DNA from: Ga0077523 sp038324085
Lineage (GTDB): Bacteria; Pseudomonadota; Gammaproteobacteria; Burkholderiales; Ga0077523
DNA: 64,000 nucleotides
Direction of reading: 5' to 3'
NCBI GenBank assembly: GCA_038324085.1
Contig: JBBQHP010000012.1
Span: 49,217-113,216, forward strand
Shown here: one piece after another, positions 46,718 through 55,322 of the stretch
Layout of the letters: each line of letters begins with the position of its first letter
Numbering within the stretch: position 1 is the stretch's first letter
The notes under the pieces: model-generated
Databases searched by the model: none
Told to the model about the DNA's origin: nothing
The model's input: only the letters and a program-made list of their open reading frames with translations
Position numbers and translations under genes: made by a program

Positions 46718-48382
46718 ATGAACGCTCTCGAAGTCTTCCAGAAGGCATTGCGCGAGCTGGCCGTGCGCTATACGCGCGAACTGCCGCAGAAGCTGGCGGA
46801 GATCGAGGCCATCTGGGAGAGCGGTCGGGACGGCCCGCATGGCCGCGAAGCGCTGGCGACAATGCAACGGCTGGCCCACGGCCTCGACGTCTCCGCGAGC
46901 ATGCTCGGCGTGCCTTCGTTGTCCGAACCCGCGCGACTGGTGGAACGCGCGCTCGCACCGGTGCTCAAGCGCGACGGTCGACCGACCGAGCGGGAGATCA
47001 GCGATATCGAAGCGCTGCTGGCGGACCTGCATCGCGTGGCCGAACCCGAAGTGATCGCCACGCGATTCGATCACGCCACTTCGAGCCGTCCGCGCTACGT
47101 CCGCGAAGACGAACCACGCCTCATCTACCTGCTCGAGGATGACCATGAATCGGCCGCGAGCCTCACCACCCAGCTCGACCGGTTCGGCTATAGGGTGCAG
47201 ACGATCGCGGGCGGCGAAGCGATGGCCGAGGCGATCGCTCGCGACAAGCCGTTCGCGATACTGGTCGACGTCGAACTCGCGGCCGCCGGATTCACCGCGG
47301 CGCAGTCGATCGTCGCCTTGCGCAGGGGCGGGCCCGATCGACCGCCGGTGATCTTCATGTCCGCCCGCACCGACGTGAACGCGCGGCTCGAAGCGGTGCG
47401 CTCGGGTGCGCTCGCGTATTTCACCAAGCCGGTCCGGGTGGGTGAACTGGTCGACAAGCTCGACCGCCTGATTGCCTGGGAAGCTCCGGAACCGTATCGC
47501 GTGCTCATCGTCGAGGCCGACCGTGGTCGGGCCGAGTTCTGTCGCGCCGTCCTGCGCGAGGCCGGCATGGACGTGGCAACGATCGATCATCCGGACGACC
47601 TGATCATCGGCATCAATGACTTCAATCCCGAGCTGCTGCTGATCGCCCTGGAGCTGCCGGGCTGCGGCGGCGAAGAGCTCGCGCAACTGGTGCATCAGAT
47701 TCCGTCGCACCTCAGTCTGCCCGTGGTGTTCCTGTCGGATCGGTGGGATCTCCAGCGTCAGATCAGCCTGATGACTCAGGGTGGCGATGCCCTGCTGCCG
47801 GTACCGGTGGAGTCGTGGCAGCTGATTTCCACGGTGATGGCCCGGGTCGAGCGCTATCGCACGCTCTCCGGGCTCATGCAACAGGACAGCCTGACCGGGC
47901 TGCTCAATCACTCGCGGCTGCAGCAATATCTCGAAATCGAGGCCCTGCGCGCTGCCCGGCAGTTCCATTCGCTCTCGTTCGCGATGATCGATCTCGACCA
48001 CTTCAAGGCGGTCAACGATGAATACGGCCATCCGGTGGGCGACCGCGTGCTGAAGAACCTGTCGCGCTTTCTTCGCCAGCATCTGCGCAAGAGCGATATC
48101 GTCGGACGCTACGGCGGCGAGGAATTCGCCGTGATCCTGACCGACACCGACGGCCCGTCCGCCCTCGTCGTGCTGGAGAAGCTGTGCTCCGACTTCTCCC
48201 AGGTGGAACACGATTCCGAACGCGGCCGCTTCCGGGTCACTTTCAGTGCCGGAGTGGCTGCCATGACGGGCTTCAAGTCATCGCGCGAGATCGTGCTGGC
48301 AGCCGACCGGGCGCTCTACGATGCGAAGCACCGCGGACGCAATCAGGTCGCGCTCTGGGCGGGCGAGCCCGAACTCGCCTGA
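46718..48382 (+). CDS. diguanylate cyclase with Hpt-like, receiver and pseudo-receiver domains
   Basis: 554 residues. An Hpt-like N-terminal helical domain (LAHGLDVSASMLGV keeps the His) is followed by receiver 1 (YLLEDD, phospho-Asp in LVDVEL, Lys in FTKP), receiver 2, in which the acceptor Asp is Ala (LLLIALELPG) and the Lys is Val (LLPVPV), and a GGDEF domain. The active site is GGEEF with an RxxD inhibitory site (RKSD) five residues before it, so it should make c-di-GMP with product inhibition. ATG 46718 starts the homology. No kinase gene adjoins it. Confidence 0.92.
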   Translation: MNALEVFQKALRELAVRYTRELPQKLAEIEAIWESGRDGPHGREALATMQRLAHGLDVSASMLGVPSLSEPARLVERALAPVLKRDGRPTEREISDIEALLADLHRVAEPEVIATRFDHATSSRPRYVREDEPRLIYLLEDDHESAASLTTQLDRFGYRVQTIAGGEAMAEAIARDKPFAILVDVELAAAGFTAAQSIVALRRGGPDRPPVIFMSARTDVNARLEAVRSGALAYFTKPVRVGELVDKLDRLIAWEAPEPYRVLIVEADRGRAEFCRAVLREAGMDVATIDHPDDLIIGINDFNPELLLIALELPGCGGEELAQLVHQIPSHLSLPVVFLSDRWDLQRQISLMTQGGDALLPVPVESWQLISTVMARVERYRTLSGLMQQDSLTGLLNHSRLQQYLEIEALRAARQFHSLSFAMIDLDHFKAVNDEYGHPVGDRVLKNLSRFLRQHLRKSDIVGRYGGEEFAVILTDTDGPSALVVLEKLCSDFSQVEHDSERGRFRVTFSAGVAAMTGFKSSREIVLAADRALYDAKHRGRNQVALWAGEPELA

Positions 48383-48419
48383 GAGCAGAGCGCGCGACGC
48401 TCGTCGCGCGGACACGCCG

Positions 48420-49244
48420 TCAGAAGAACGCCATCGTCCGGATCTCGATGCTGGCACGCGTGCGCGCGTCCGGCGCCGTGTTCGGATCGATGAAAGCGCT
48501 GTGCCCCATGAACCGCGCGCGGCCGTCGACCTCGGAATCGTAGGTCTTCAGCAGCAATACATGCTTCGGCTCCATCAGCGGGAAATACCACCAGCGGTGC
48601 GCATCCGAGTGCCGCATGACGAAGATCTCGCCGGTACGTTCGCGATAGCGCAGGTACATCTTGATCAGATCGGCCTCGACTGAAGAGGTGGCATCACACA
48701 TGGCCAACGGCATTTCCTCGACGCGGTGCATCAGGGGCAGCCAGAAGTTGTAGAAAGCCACGCGCCGCTGCAGCAGCCCGTCCGCCTCGTCCGGCAATAT
48801 CTGCCTTACCCGCAGCGGTCCTGATATCGGCGTGAAATCGCAATGCACCAGACGCACCGGCGCGCGCTGCGTCGTCGAGTCTTCCGCCGTCTGCTTCTGC
48901 TCGTTCAGCTTCGAGCGGATGGTATGGTCGAAGATGTGGACCCGCTGCGCGCCCACGTGCTGACGGATGAATTCGGTGACCTGCGGGTAGAACTGCGACC
49001 GGATCGCAGCGTCGTCTTCCCATTGCCCGAAAACGTGGGCGAACTCCTGCAGTTCGAAGCCTTCGCGATCGAGCGAGAAAGAGTCCACTCGGGACCAGCC
49101 GTCCAGCACGGACATCTCGAGCGGATCGTTGCCCGGCGCGTTCGGGGTCACCGGCACATCGGGCTCATAGAAGTACACCTCGGGCACCGCCCCGTCGTCA
49201 CGGGTGTAGTTGAAGGATGCGCGTACGAAGGCTTCTCTTTTCAT
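48420..49244 (-). CDS. CmcJ/NvfI-family oxidoreductase
   Basis: A 274-residue protein of the family of cephamycin CmcJ, NvfI and gibberellin GA4-desaturase-like enzymes, related to Fe(II)/2-oxoglutarate oxygenases. Conserved parts are RVHIFDHTIRSK, VHCDFTP, and SDAHRWWYFPLMEPKHVLLLKTYDS. Its substrate cannot be deduced. Last gene of a CmcJ-SDR-GST operon; 16 bp after the SDR gene. Confidence 0.82.
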   Translation of the reverse strand: MKREAFVRASFNYTRDDGAVPEVYFYEPDVPVTPNAPGNDPLEMSVLDGWSRVDSFSLDREGFELQEFAHVFGQWEDDAAIRSQFYPQVTEFIRQHVGAQRVHIFDHTIRSKLNEQKQTAEDSTTQRAPVRLVHCDFTPISGPLRVRQILPDEADGLLQRRVAFYNFWLPLMHRVEEMPLAMCDATSSVEADLIKMYLRYRERTGEIFVMRHSDAHRWWYFPLMEPKHVLLLKTYDSEVDGRARFMGHSAFIDPNTAPDARTRASIEIRTMAFF

Positions 49245-49259
49245 GGTCGTGGGTCCTTG

Positions 49260-50036
49260 TCAGCCGCGGTCGAGGCCGTCCGATGCAAGATAGCCGCCAT
49301 CCACGGGAATGCACACCCCGGTCACGTGGTCGGAGGCTCGCGATGCGAGGAATATGCAGGTGCCGACCAGGTCGGTCGTCTCGCCCAGGCGGCCTGCGGG
49401 AGTGCGCCGCTTCAACACCTGCTCGAACGGCGTGCCGCTCAACTCGGCGGTCATCTCGGTGAGGTAGTAGCCGGGAGCGATCGCATTGACCTGTATGCCG
49501 TGCGGCGCCAGTTCCACGGCATTCACCCGGGTGAGTGCGATCAGTCCGCTCTTCGAGACCGTGTAGGGCACCTGCAGTCCCTTGCTCGGCGCCACCAGCC
49601 CGTAGACGGAGGCGATGTTGATGATCTTGCCGGCGCCATGCGATTTCATGATGCGTGCGGCGTGCTTGGTACAGAGGAAAGGCCCGGTGAGGTTGATGTT
49701 CATCACATCGTCCCAGGCCGAGCGTTCCAGTTCCATTACCGACTTGCGGTTCACCGTCCCGGCATTGTTCACCAGGATGTCGAGGCGGCCCCAGCGGGCG
49801 GCGACGCCGGCGACGGCGTGCTCGACCGAGTCCTCGTCGCCAACGTCGAGTTCGAACGCTGCGGCATCGGGGCCCAGTTCGGCGAGGACGGCGGCATTGC
49901 GTTCGGCCCGGCGAGCGCCGATGGCGACGCGCGCCCCCGCCTCCTGCAGCGCCAGGGCGAGCGCGCGGCCGATGCCGGCATTGCCGCCGGTCACCAGCGC
50001 GACTCGCCCTGCCAGGGAGAACAGGCCGTCCGACAT
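49260..50036 (-). CDS. short-chain dehydrogenase/reductase
   Basis: 258 residues, classical SDR: cofactor site TGGNAGIGRALA, NNAG, catalytic Ser region NIASVYG and YTVSKSG (Tyr/Lys). The Asp/Arg pattern after beta-strand 2 (IGARRAERN) suggests NADP(H). It resembles 2-deoxy-gluconate or gluconate 5-dehydrogenases but the substrate is open. Seven bp after the GST gene. Confidence 0.9.
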   Translation of the reverse strand: MSDGLFSLAGRVALVTGGNAGIGRALALALQEAGARVAIGARRAERNAAVLAELGPDAAAFELDVGDEDSVEHAVAGVAARWGRLDILVNNAGTVNRKSVMELERSAWDDVMNINLTGPFLCTKHAARIMKSHGAGKIINIASVYGLVAPSKGLQVPYTVSKSGLIALTRVNAVELAPHGIQVNAIAPGYYLTEMTAELSGTPFEQVLKRRTPAGRLGETTDLVGTCIFLASRASDHVTGVCIPVDGGYLASDGLDRG

Positions 50037-50043
50037 GGTTCCG

Positions 50044-50691
50044 TCAGGCCGCGGCGCGCGTCAGCGTGAAGCCCGGGCCAACGTAGGACCGATCCCAGCA
50101 AGGCAGTTGCTCGACCCGCTCCACCATCCACCGCTTCAGGTTCGGATGGTCGTCGAGCGGGAGCTTCTGATAAGGATGCAGATGCAGCGGTGCGGCAAGC
50201 GCGATGTCGGCGATGGTCGGGTTCGCGCCGGCGATCCAGGGACTGCTGGCGAGCCGCTCGTCGAGAATGCCCGCGAGCTTGTGGAACTGGGCGGACTGCG
50301 CTTCCAGGACGGCCGGGTCGGGTTGCGCGTTCAGCAACGGCTTCACGCAGTTCTCGACGAGATAGACGTAGCAGCTCGGGAACCAGCTCGACGATTCCCA
50401 CAGCATCCAGCGATTGATGTCGGCACGAGTGCGCAAGTCGGTCGGATAGGCCGCGCTGTTGCCGAGCTTGTCGGCCACGTACTGGAGGATCGCGTTCGAT
50501 TCCCAAAGCACGAAGTCGCCGTCCACCAGGCACGGCAACGCCGCATTCGGATTCAATGCGCAGTAGTCGGGCGATTTCTGCTGGGACTGAAAATAGTCGA
50601 TGTGCACGCGCTCGTAGTTCGCGCCCAGCAGATCGAAGCCGGCAATGACTTTCCGACAGTTCACGGTAATGGGGTCCGCGTACAGCTTCAT
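50044..50691 (-). CDS. glutathione S-transferase
   Basis: 215 residues with an N-terminal thioredoxin-like GST domain (MKLYADPITVNCRKVIAGFDLLG, LPCLVDGDFVLWESNAILQYVA) and an all-helical C-terminal domain (ANPTIADIALAAPLHL). It is not a maleylacetoacetate isomerase, which has an SSxxSWRVR start. First gene of the operon divergent from the LysR regulator. Confidence 0.9.
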   Translation of the reverse strand: MKLYADPITVNCRKVIAGFDLLGANYERVHIDYFQSQQKSPDYCALNPNAALPCLVDGDFVLWESNAILQYVADKLGNSAAYPTDLRTRADINRWMLWESSSWFPSCYVYLVENCVKPLLNAQPDPAVLEAQSAQFHKLAGILDERLASSPWIAGANPTIADIALAAPLHLHPYQKLPLDDHPNLKRWMVERVEQLPCWDRSYVGPGFTLTRAAA

Positions 50692-50796
50692 GGTGTCTCC
50701 TCCCGGAATAGGTTTTTTTGTCGCGTTGTGGCCGGCGAGGACGCCAGCTCGCGCCGGAAAAGTCTACGGATTGACCCCGGGCCACGCATCTGTTGG

Positions 50797-50810
50797 AATG
50801 CGAACGCATT
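50797..50810. promoter_or_regulatory. palindrome in the LysR/GST intergenic region
   Basis: AATGCGAACGCATT is a perfect 6-bp inverted repeat with a 2-bp centre, ending 18 bp before the LysR start codon. It is a candidate regulator binding site, though it lacks the typical T-N11-A LysR layout. Confidence 0.35.
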
Positions 50811-50828
50811 GTTTCCGGTCTGTAGACA

Positions 50829-51722
50829 ATGTCAATCTCCACCGACATGCTCGACGCGTTCGTCAAGGTGGCCACCCACCTGAGTGTGAGCGCAGCCGCC
50901 GCCGAACTCGGCGTCGGCAAGGGCGTCGTCAGCAAACGCGTCGCCCAGCTCGAGCGTTCCGTCAAGGCAACGCTGTTCAGCCGGAGCACCCGCAGGGTCG
51001 CGCTGACGCCGGCCGGCGAAATCTATCTCGATTTCGCGCGCAGCGCCCTCGGGGCGGTCCGTTCCGCCGACGAACAGCTGCTGTCGCTGTGTTCGAACCT
51101 CTCCGGGCGCATCCGCCTCACGGCCCCGGTTTCCTGGGGCCAGCGGGTGCTGGCGAAATGCCTACCCGGCTTCCTCGCGACGCATCCCGGGATCGAAATC
51201 GAGCTCTTTCTCGAGGACCGGATCATGGACGTGGCCTACGAGCGAGTCGACATTGCGCTGCGGTTCACCGCCGCACATGCCCATGATCTCGTGGCCATCC
51301 CCGTCGCATCCATCGCGTGGGCAGTGGTCGCCGCGCCCGACTATCTGGCCGCATCAGGCATCCCACTCGATCCGTCCGACCTGGGCGCGCGCCCCTGCAT
51401 GTGCTACTGGCGCGAGATGGCGGACGAAGACTGGAACTTCGTCCGGGGCGAGCGCTCGGCGACGATCCGGGTGCGTAGCCGCTTCCGGGCCAACAATCCC
51501 GAGGCCGTTGCCGACGCAGCCCTCTCGGGACTGGGCATCGCCCTGCTGCCGAAGTACGTGTGCGAACCCGAGCTCGCCTCGGGTCGCCTGGTGAGCATCC
51601 TGTCGGACTGGTCACCCGTTACCCGGTTCGGCAACCAGATAACCGCCGTCGCGGCACCGGATCGCATGCGCTTCTCGCGCAACCAGTCGTTGCTGACCTA
51701 CCTCAAGCAAAGCCTCGCCTGA
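50829..51722 (+). CDS. LysR-family transcriptional regulator
   Basis: 297 residues: N-terminal winged helix (LSVSAAAAELGVGKGVVSKRVAQLE) and periplasmic-binding-protein-like effector domain (GRIRLTAPVSWGQRVL, DIALRFT, DAALSGLGIALLPKYV). Divergent from the GST-SDR-CmcJ operon, which it presumably controls. Converges on bamD. Confidence 0.92.
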   Translation: MSISTDMLDAFVKVATHLSVSAAAAELGVGKGVVSKRVAQLERSVKATLFSRSTRRVALTPAGEIYLDFARSALGAVRSADEQLLSLCSNLSGRIRLTAPVSWGQRVLAKCLPGFLATHPGIEIELFLEDRIMDVAYERVDIALRFTAAHAHDLVAIPVASIAWAVVAAPDYLAASGIPLDPSDLGARPCMCYWREMADEDWNFVRGERSATIRVRSRFRANNPEAVADAALSGLGIALLPKYVCEPELASGRLVSILSDWSPVTRFGNQITAVAAPDRMRFSRNQSLLTYLKQSLA

Positions 51723-51737
51723 CAAGCCGGCTTCAGC

Positions 51738-52529
51738 TCAGAAGACGTTCCACCACGATTTGCTGGACTTCACCTCTGCCAGCAGCTTGCTGTCGGGGAA
51801 ATTGAGCTTCAGCAGCCGCTCGGAATCTTTCTGCAGATCGGTGAGACCCATGGCCTGGTAGGCCTGCACCAGCACCACGAAAGCACCTTCCAGCGCCGGC
51901 GCTCGCGGGTAGGTGATGATGGCGGTCTGGGCGCGATTCACCGCCGCCACGTAAGCGCGTCGGCGCAGATAGTATTGCGCGACCTTCACCTCGTAGGACG
52001 CGAGCGCGTTGACGAGGTACTGCATGCGCTTGATCGCATCCGGCGTATAGCGACTTTCGGGGAAGCGCGTGACGAGCTCGTTGAGCGAGTCGAAGGATTC
52101 GCGCATCGCCTGCGGGTCGCGTTCGGTCATGTCCTGATCGGAGAGCTTCGCGATCAGTCCGAGATCCTCGTTGAACGTGACCAGCCCCTTCAGGTAGTAG
52201 GCGTAGTCGACGCTGGGATGATTCGGATACAGCTTGATGAAGCGGTCGCACGCGGCGATCGCCGAAGCCTTCTCGTTCTCCTTGAAATAGGCATACGCGA
52301 TCTCGAGCTGCGCTTGCTGGGCATAGCGGCCGTACGGAAAGCGCGAGTCGAGCTTCTCGTAGTAGCTGATCGCTTTCTTGTAGTTGCCGCCGTTGAGTTC
52401 GGACTTGGCCTCGGAGTAGAGCTTGTCCACGGACCACGTCTTCGTCTCATCCTTGGTCGGCCCGCTCTTGCAGGCGCCCAGTGCCGCGACCAGCAGCACC
52501 AGGACGATTAACGCTACACTTCTTCTCAT
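51738..52529 (-). CDS. bamD: outer membrane protein assembly factor BamD
   Basis: A 263-residue essential lipoprotein of the BAM complex. The signal peptide ends in a lipobox LGAC (lipidated Cys20); TPR repeats follow (LYSEAKSELNGGNYKKAISYYEKL, QLEIAYAYFKENEKASAI). Divergent from rluD, with the two start codons overlapping; its promoter -10 TATAAT lies inside the beginning of the rluD frame. Confidence 0.95.
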   Translation of the reverse strand: MRRSVALIVLVLLVAALGACKSGPTKDETKTWSVDKLYSEAKSELNGGNYKKAISYYEKLDSRFPYGRYAQQAQLEIAYAYFKENEKASAIAACDRFIKLYPNHPSVDYAYYLKGLVTFNEDLGLIAKLSDQDMTERDPQAMRESFDSLNELVTRFPESRYTPDAIKRMQYLVNALASYEVKVAQYYLRRRAYVAAVNRAQTAIITYPRAPALEGAFVVLVQAYQAMGLTDLQKDSERLLKLNFPDSKLLAEVKSSKSWWNVF

Positions 52530-53499
52530 GTCATTCGCCGGAAAGGAGCGGGCCGATTATAGCGCAGCCCTTTCGCACGGCCCGCTCGAAGCAGTCATTC
52601 CCGTGGACCTGGCCGGCTCCCGGCTCGATCAGGCGCTGTCCCGGCTGTTCCCCGCGTATTCGCGCACCCGCTTGCAGGCGTGGATCGATTCCGGCCGGGT
52701 GAGCGTCGACGGTGCGACGGCCGCACCGAAACGCAAGGTGTGGGGCGGCGAGCGTGTCGCGGTCACGCCCGAGGCGAGCTCCGAGGAAACCAGCTTCGCG
52801 GCCGAGGCCATTCCGCTCGAAATCCTGCACGAGGATGCGCACCTGCTCGTCGTCAACAAGCCGGCCGGCCTGGTCGTTCACCCCGGCAGCGGCAACTGGG
52901 CCGGAACGATGCTGAACGCCCTGCTCGCGCACGCGCCCGACCTGGTTCACGTTCCGCGCGCGGGCATCGTGCACCGGCTCGACAAGGACACCAGCGGTCT
53001 GTTGGTGGTCGCCAAGACGCTGGAGGCGCAGACGGCGCTGGTGCGCCAGCTGCAGGCCCATACCGTGAGTCGGCGCTACCTGGCCGTGGTGTCGGGCGTC
53101 ACTCCCGAAGCCGGGCACGTGGAAGCGGCCGTTGGCCGTCATCCGGTGCACCGGACACGCATGGCGGTCGTGGCCGGCGGCAAGCCGGCCCTCACCCACT
53201 ACCGGGCCCTGCGTCGCGGCGCGCAGTGGACGCTGCTCGAATGCCGCCTCGAGACCGGCCGGACTCACCAGATCCGCGTGCATCTGGATTCGATCGGTCA
53301 CCCATTGCTGGGCGATCCTGTCTACGGTGCGCGGCGGCTGCCGGCCGGGCTCGCCGCGCAGGTCGGCGATTTCGCGCGCCAGGCGCTGCATGCCTGGCGT
53401 CTCGAGATCGTGCACCCCGAGACGCGTGCCAGCCTCGCCTGGGAAGCGCCCCCGCCGACCGACTTTCAGGCCTTGCTCGCCCGGCTGGAAGCACAGTGA
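52528..53499 (+). CDS. rluD: 23S rRNA pseudouridine synthase RluD
   Basis: 323 residues from ATG 52528. An S4 RNA-binding domain (GSRLDQALSRLFPAYSRTRLQAWIDSGRVSVDG) precedes the catalytic domain with HRLDKDTSGLLVVAK, whose Asp forms pseudouridine in helix 69 of 23S rRNA. The start is uncertain: ATG 52528 has no ribosome site and overlaps the bamD ATG; GTG 52603 would leave only about seven residues before the S4 domain. pgeF overlaps its stop. Confidence 0.92.
   Translation: MSFAGKERADYSAALSHGPLEAVIPVDLAGSRLDQALSRLFPAYSRTRLQAWIDSGRVSVDGATAAPKRKVWGGERVAVTPEASSEETSFAAEAIPLEILHEDAHLLVVNKPAGLVVHPGSGNWAGTMLNALLAHAPDLVHVPRAGIVHRLDKDTSGLLVVAKTLEAQTALVRQLQAHTVSRRYLAVVSGVTPEAGHVEAAVGRHPVHRTRMAVVAGGKPALTHYRALRRGAQWTLLECRLETGRTHQIRVHLDSIGHPLLGDPVYGARRLPAGLAAQVGDFARQALHAWRLEIVHPETRASLAWEAPPPTDFQALLARLEAQ
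52556..52561 (-). promoter_or_regulatory. -10 element of the bamD promoter
   Basis: On the minus strand this reads TATAAT, a perfect sigma-70 -10, 27 bases upstream of the bamD start. No good -35 is visible 16-18 bases upstream. Confidence 0.55.
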
Positions 53500-54236
53500 C
53501 CGAAATGCCGCCCGGCTGGATCGTGCCGGATTGGCCGGTACCCGGTACGGTCCGCGCCCTGGTCACCTCTCGCGCCGGCGGCGTCAGCACGGGAGCGTAC
53601 GCCAGCCTCAATCTGGGGATCGCCGTCGGTGACGATGCCGATGCGGTAGCGCAGAACCGCGCGCGTCTGCACCGCCACCTGCCGAATGCGCCACGCTGGC
53701 TGAGCCAGGTGCACGGCGTACATGTCGTGGAGGCGGACGTCGTGTCGACGCCGGTCACGGCCGACGCATCGATCGCGCGCGCACCCGAAGTCGTGTGCGC
53801 CATCCAGATGGCGGACTGTCTGCCGGTGCTGCTGGCGGCACGCGACGGTTCGCTGGTAGGTGCAGCGCACGCGGGCTGGCGCGGACTCGCGGCCGGCGTG
53901 ATCGAGCGCACCGTCGCAACCATGGCCGTCGCGCCATCGACTCTGGTCGCCTGGCTCGGGCCCGCCATCGGGCCCGAAGCGTTCGAGGTGGGCGCCGAGG
54001 TTCGCGACGCATTCCTGGCCGACGATCCGGCATGCGACGCGGCATTCCGTCCTTTGCGCGAAGGCAAATGGCTCGCAGACCTGTTCGCGCTGGCGCGCGG
54101 CCGGCTGCAACGTGCCGGCATCGAGTCGATTCACGGCGGCGGTGTCAGCACTTTCGCCGATCCGGCTCGATTCTTCTCGCATCGGCGGGACCGGATCACC
54201 GGGCGCATGGCGGCCCTGATCTGGCTATCGAGGTAG
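53496..54236 (+). CDS. pgeF: PgeF/YfiH (LACC1-type) multicopper-polyphenol-oxidase-family protein
   Basis: About 246 residues. The family is now understood as purine nucleoside phosphorylase/peptidoglycan-editing factor; its motifs are LSQVHGVHV, MADCLPVLL and AAHAGWRGLAAG with the metal-binding His/Cys. GTG 53496 overlaps the rluD stop (GTGA), suggesting coupling; ATG 53505 is an in-frame alternative. The rluD-pgeF pair is common in proteobacteria. Confidence 0.92.
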   Translation: MTEMPPGWIVPDWPVPGTVRALVTSRAGGVSTGAYASLNLGIAVGDDADAVAQNRARLHRHLPNAPRWLSQVHGVHVVEADVVSTPVTADASIARAPEVVCAIQMADCLPVLLAARDGSLVGAAHAGWRGLAAGVIERTVATMAVAPSTLVAWLGPAIGPEAFEVGAEVRDAFLADDPACDAAFRPLREGKWLADLFALARGRLQRAGIESIHGGGVSTFADPARFFSHRRDRITGRMAALIWLSR

Positions 54237-54285
54237 CGAGTGCCCGTGTCCGATGCAACGCTATACTGTTGCGTTTTCATCGGTC

Positions 54286-55065
54286 ATGAGCTCCGTGCAG
54301 GCCCTCGTCTGGATCGTCATCGCGTGCGTAGCGGGTGGACTGCTGTCGGTATTGCTTGCGGCTTTGCTCTCGCTGGGCGCGACCGCCGCGCGCGTCCCGC
54401 TCCTCGTGAGCTATGCGGTCGGGGCACTCCTCGGTGCCGTGTTCCTCGAGATCCTGCCCTATGCATTCGAGCAGGCGACCAGTATCCAGGCCGTGACGGG
54501 CACCGTGCTCGGCGGCATCCTCGCGTTCTTCGTCCTGGAGAAGCTGGTGTTGTGGCGCCACTGCCACGTGGAGGATTGCGAGGCCCACGACCCGCACGAC
54601 GGCGGACACGATCACTTCCGCAGCGGAACACTGATCCTCATCGGCGACACTTTCCACAATTTCGTGGACGGCATCCTGATCGCTGCCGCGTTCATGGCGG
54701 ACTTCCAGCTCGGCCTGGTGGCGTCGATCGCCATCATCACCCACGAGATACCGCAGGAACTGTCCAACTTCGTGATCCTGCTGCACTCCGGGTTCACGCG
54801 GCGCAAGGCGCTCGCGTACAACCTTCTCTCCGGGCTGGCCATGGTTCTCGGTGGGGTGATCGGCTATGGCGCGCTCACGCCGCTGACCAGTCTCGTGCCC
54901 TCACTGGTCGCCATCGCCGCGGCGAGCATGCTCTACGTCGCCGTTGCCGATCTGATCCCCGGACTGCATCGGCGCGCCGAGCTCTTCGCCACCCTGCAGC
55001 AAACGGTACTGATCGGCCTCGGCGTTGCTTCCATCTGGGTCGTGGGCCTGCTCGCCGGCCACTGA
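54286..55065 (+). CDS. ZIP-family metal transporter
   Basis: 259 residues, eight predicted membrane helices. The metal-transport signatures of helices 4 and 5, DTFHNFVDGILIAAAF and ITHEIPQELSNFVILL, are intact, and a His/Asp-rich loop (HCHVEDCEAHDPHDGGHDH) precedes them. Probable uptake of Zn2+ or similar ions. ATG 54286 preferred; ATG 54253 is in frame but would include a TATACT promoter-like hexamer. Confidence 0.9.
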   Translation: MSSVQALVWIVIACVAGGLLSVLLAALLSLGATAARVPLLVSYAVGALLGAVFLEILPYAFEQATSIQAVTGTVLGGILAFFVLEKLVLWRHCHVEDCEAHDPHDGGHDHFRSGTLILIGDTFHNFVDGILIAAAFMADFQLGLVASIAIITHEIPQELSNFVILLHSGFTRRKALAYNLLSGLAMVLGGVIGYGALTPLTSLVPSLVAIAAASMLYVAVADLIPGLHRRAELFATLQQTVLIGLGVASIWVVGLLAGH

Positions 55066-55242
55066 CCGCCGCGCCCTCTGCTCCGCAGCGCGGCGGCGCC
55101 GGGGCCCGCCGAAGAGCCACAGGAACAAAGCGAGCGGCGCCAGTCCGTACCACAGGAACGTCATGGCGCCCGCGACCAGGCTGGTCTCGGCGGCTGCCAT
55201 CAGCAGGGTGACGTACAACCAGGCGATCGCGACGATGTACAT
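54901..55242 (-). CDS. small integral membrane protein, overlapping the ZIP gene antisense
   Basis: From ATG 55242 the frame encodes MYIVAIAWLYVTLLMAAAE followed by a second helix (MTFLWYGLAPLALFLWLFG) and a basic tail RRRRAAEQRARR. I recognise this two-helix pattern as a conserved small protein of betaproteobacteria. The frame ends only at 54901, so 165 bp overlap the 3' end of the ZIP gene on the other strand; the tail inside the overlap looks unconserved. Divergent from phaC (80 bp). Function unknown. Confidence 0.55.
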   Translation of the reverse strand: MYIVAIAWLYVTLLMAAAETSLVAGAMTFLWYGLAPLALFLWLFGGPRRRRAAEQRARRSVAGEQAHDPDGSNAEADQYRLLQGGEELGAPMQSGDQIGNGDVEHARRGDGDQ

Positions 55243-55280
55243 GGATTCCCGGAGCCGATCGAGCTTGACCGGTCGAAGCG

Positions 55281-55288
55281 TGCACCAA
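55281..55288 (-). promoter_or_regulatory. candidate PhaR box upstream of phaC
   Basis: TGCACCAA here is the complement of TTGGTGCA, the same octamer found in the phasin leader (58536-58543), 34 bp before the phaC start. Confidence 0.35.
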
Positions 55289-55322
55289 CAGAATTCGGCT
55301 CGACCAACATCTGTCGATTGCG

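Noticed and set aside
46439..48211. 590-codon minus-strand frame
   Set aside because: Antisense to the diguanylate cyclase, whose domains are unmistakable. The same reasoning removes the long frames at 35784-37739, 43755-45326, 30016-31362, 7227-8567 and 8702-10045.
50044..50691. GST as maleylacetoacetate isomerase for the homogentisate route
   Set aside because: It lacks the SSxxSWRVR-type start of that enzyme and belongs to a different operon.
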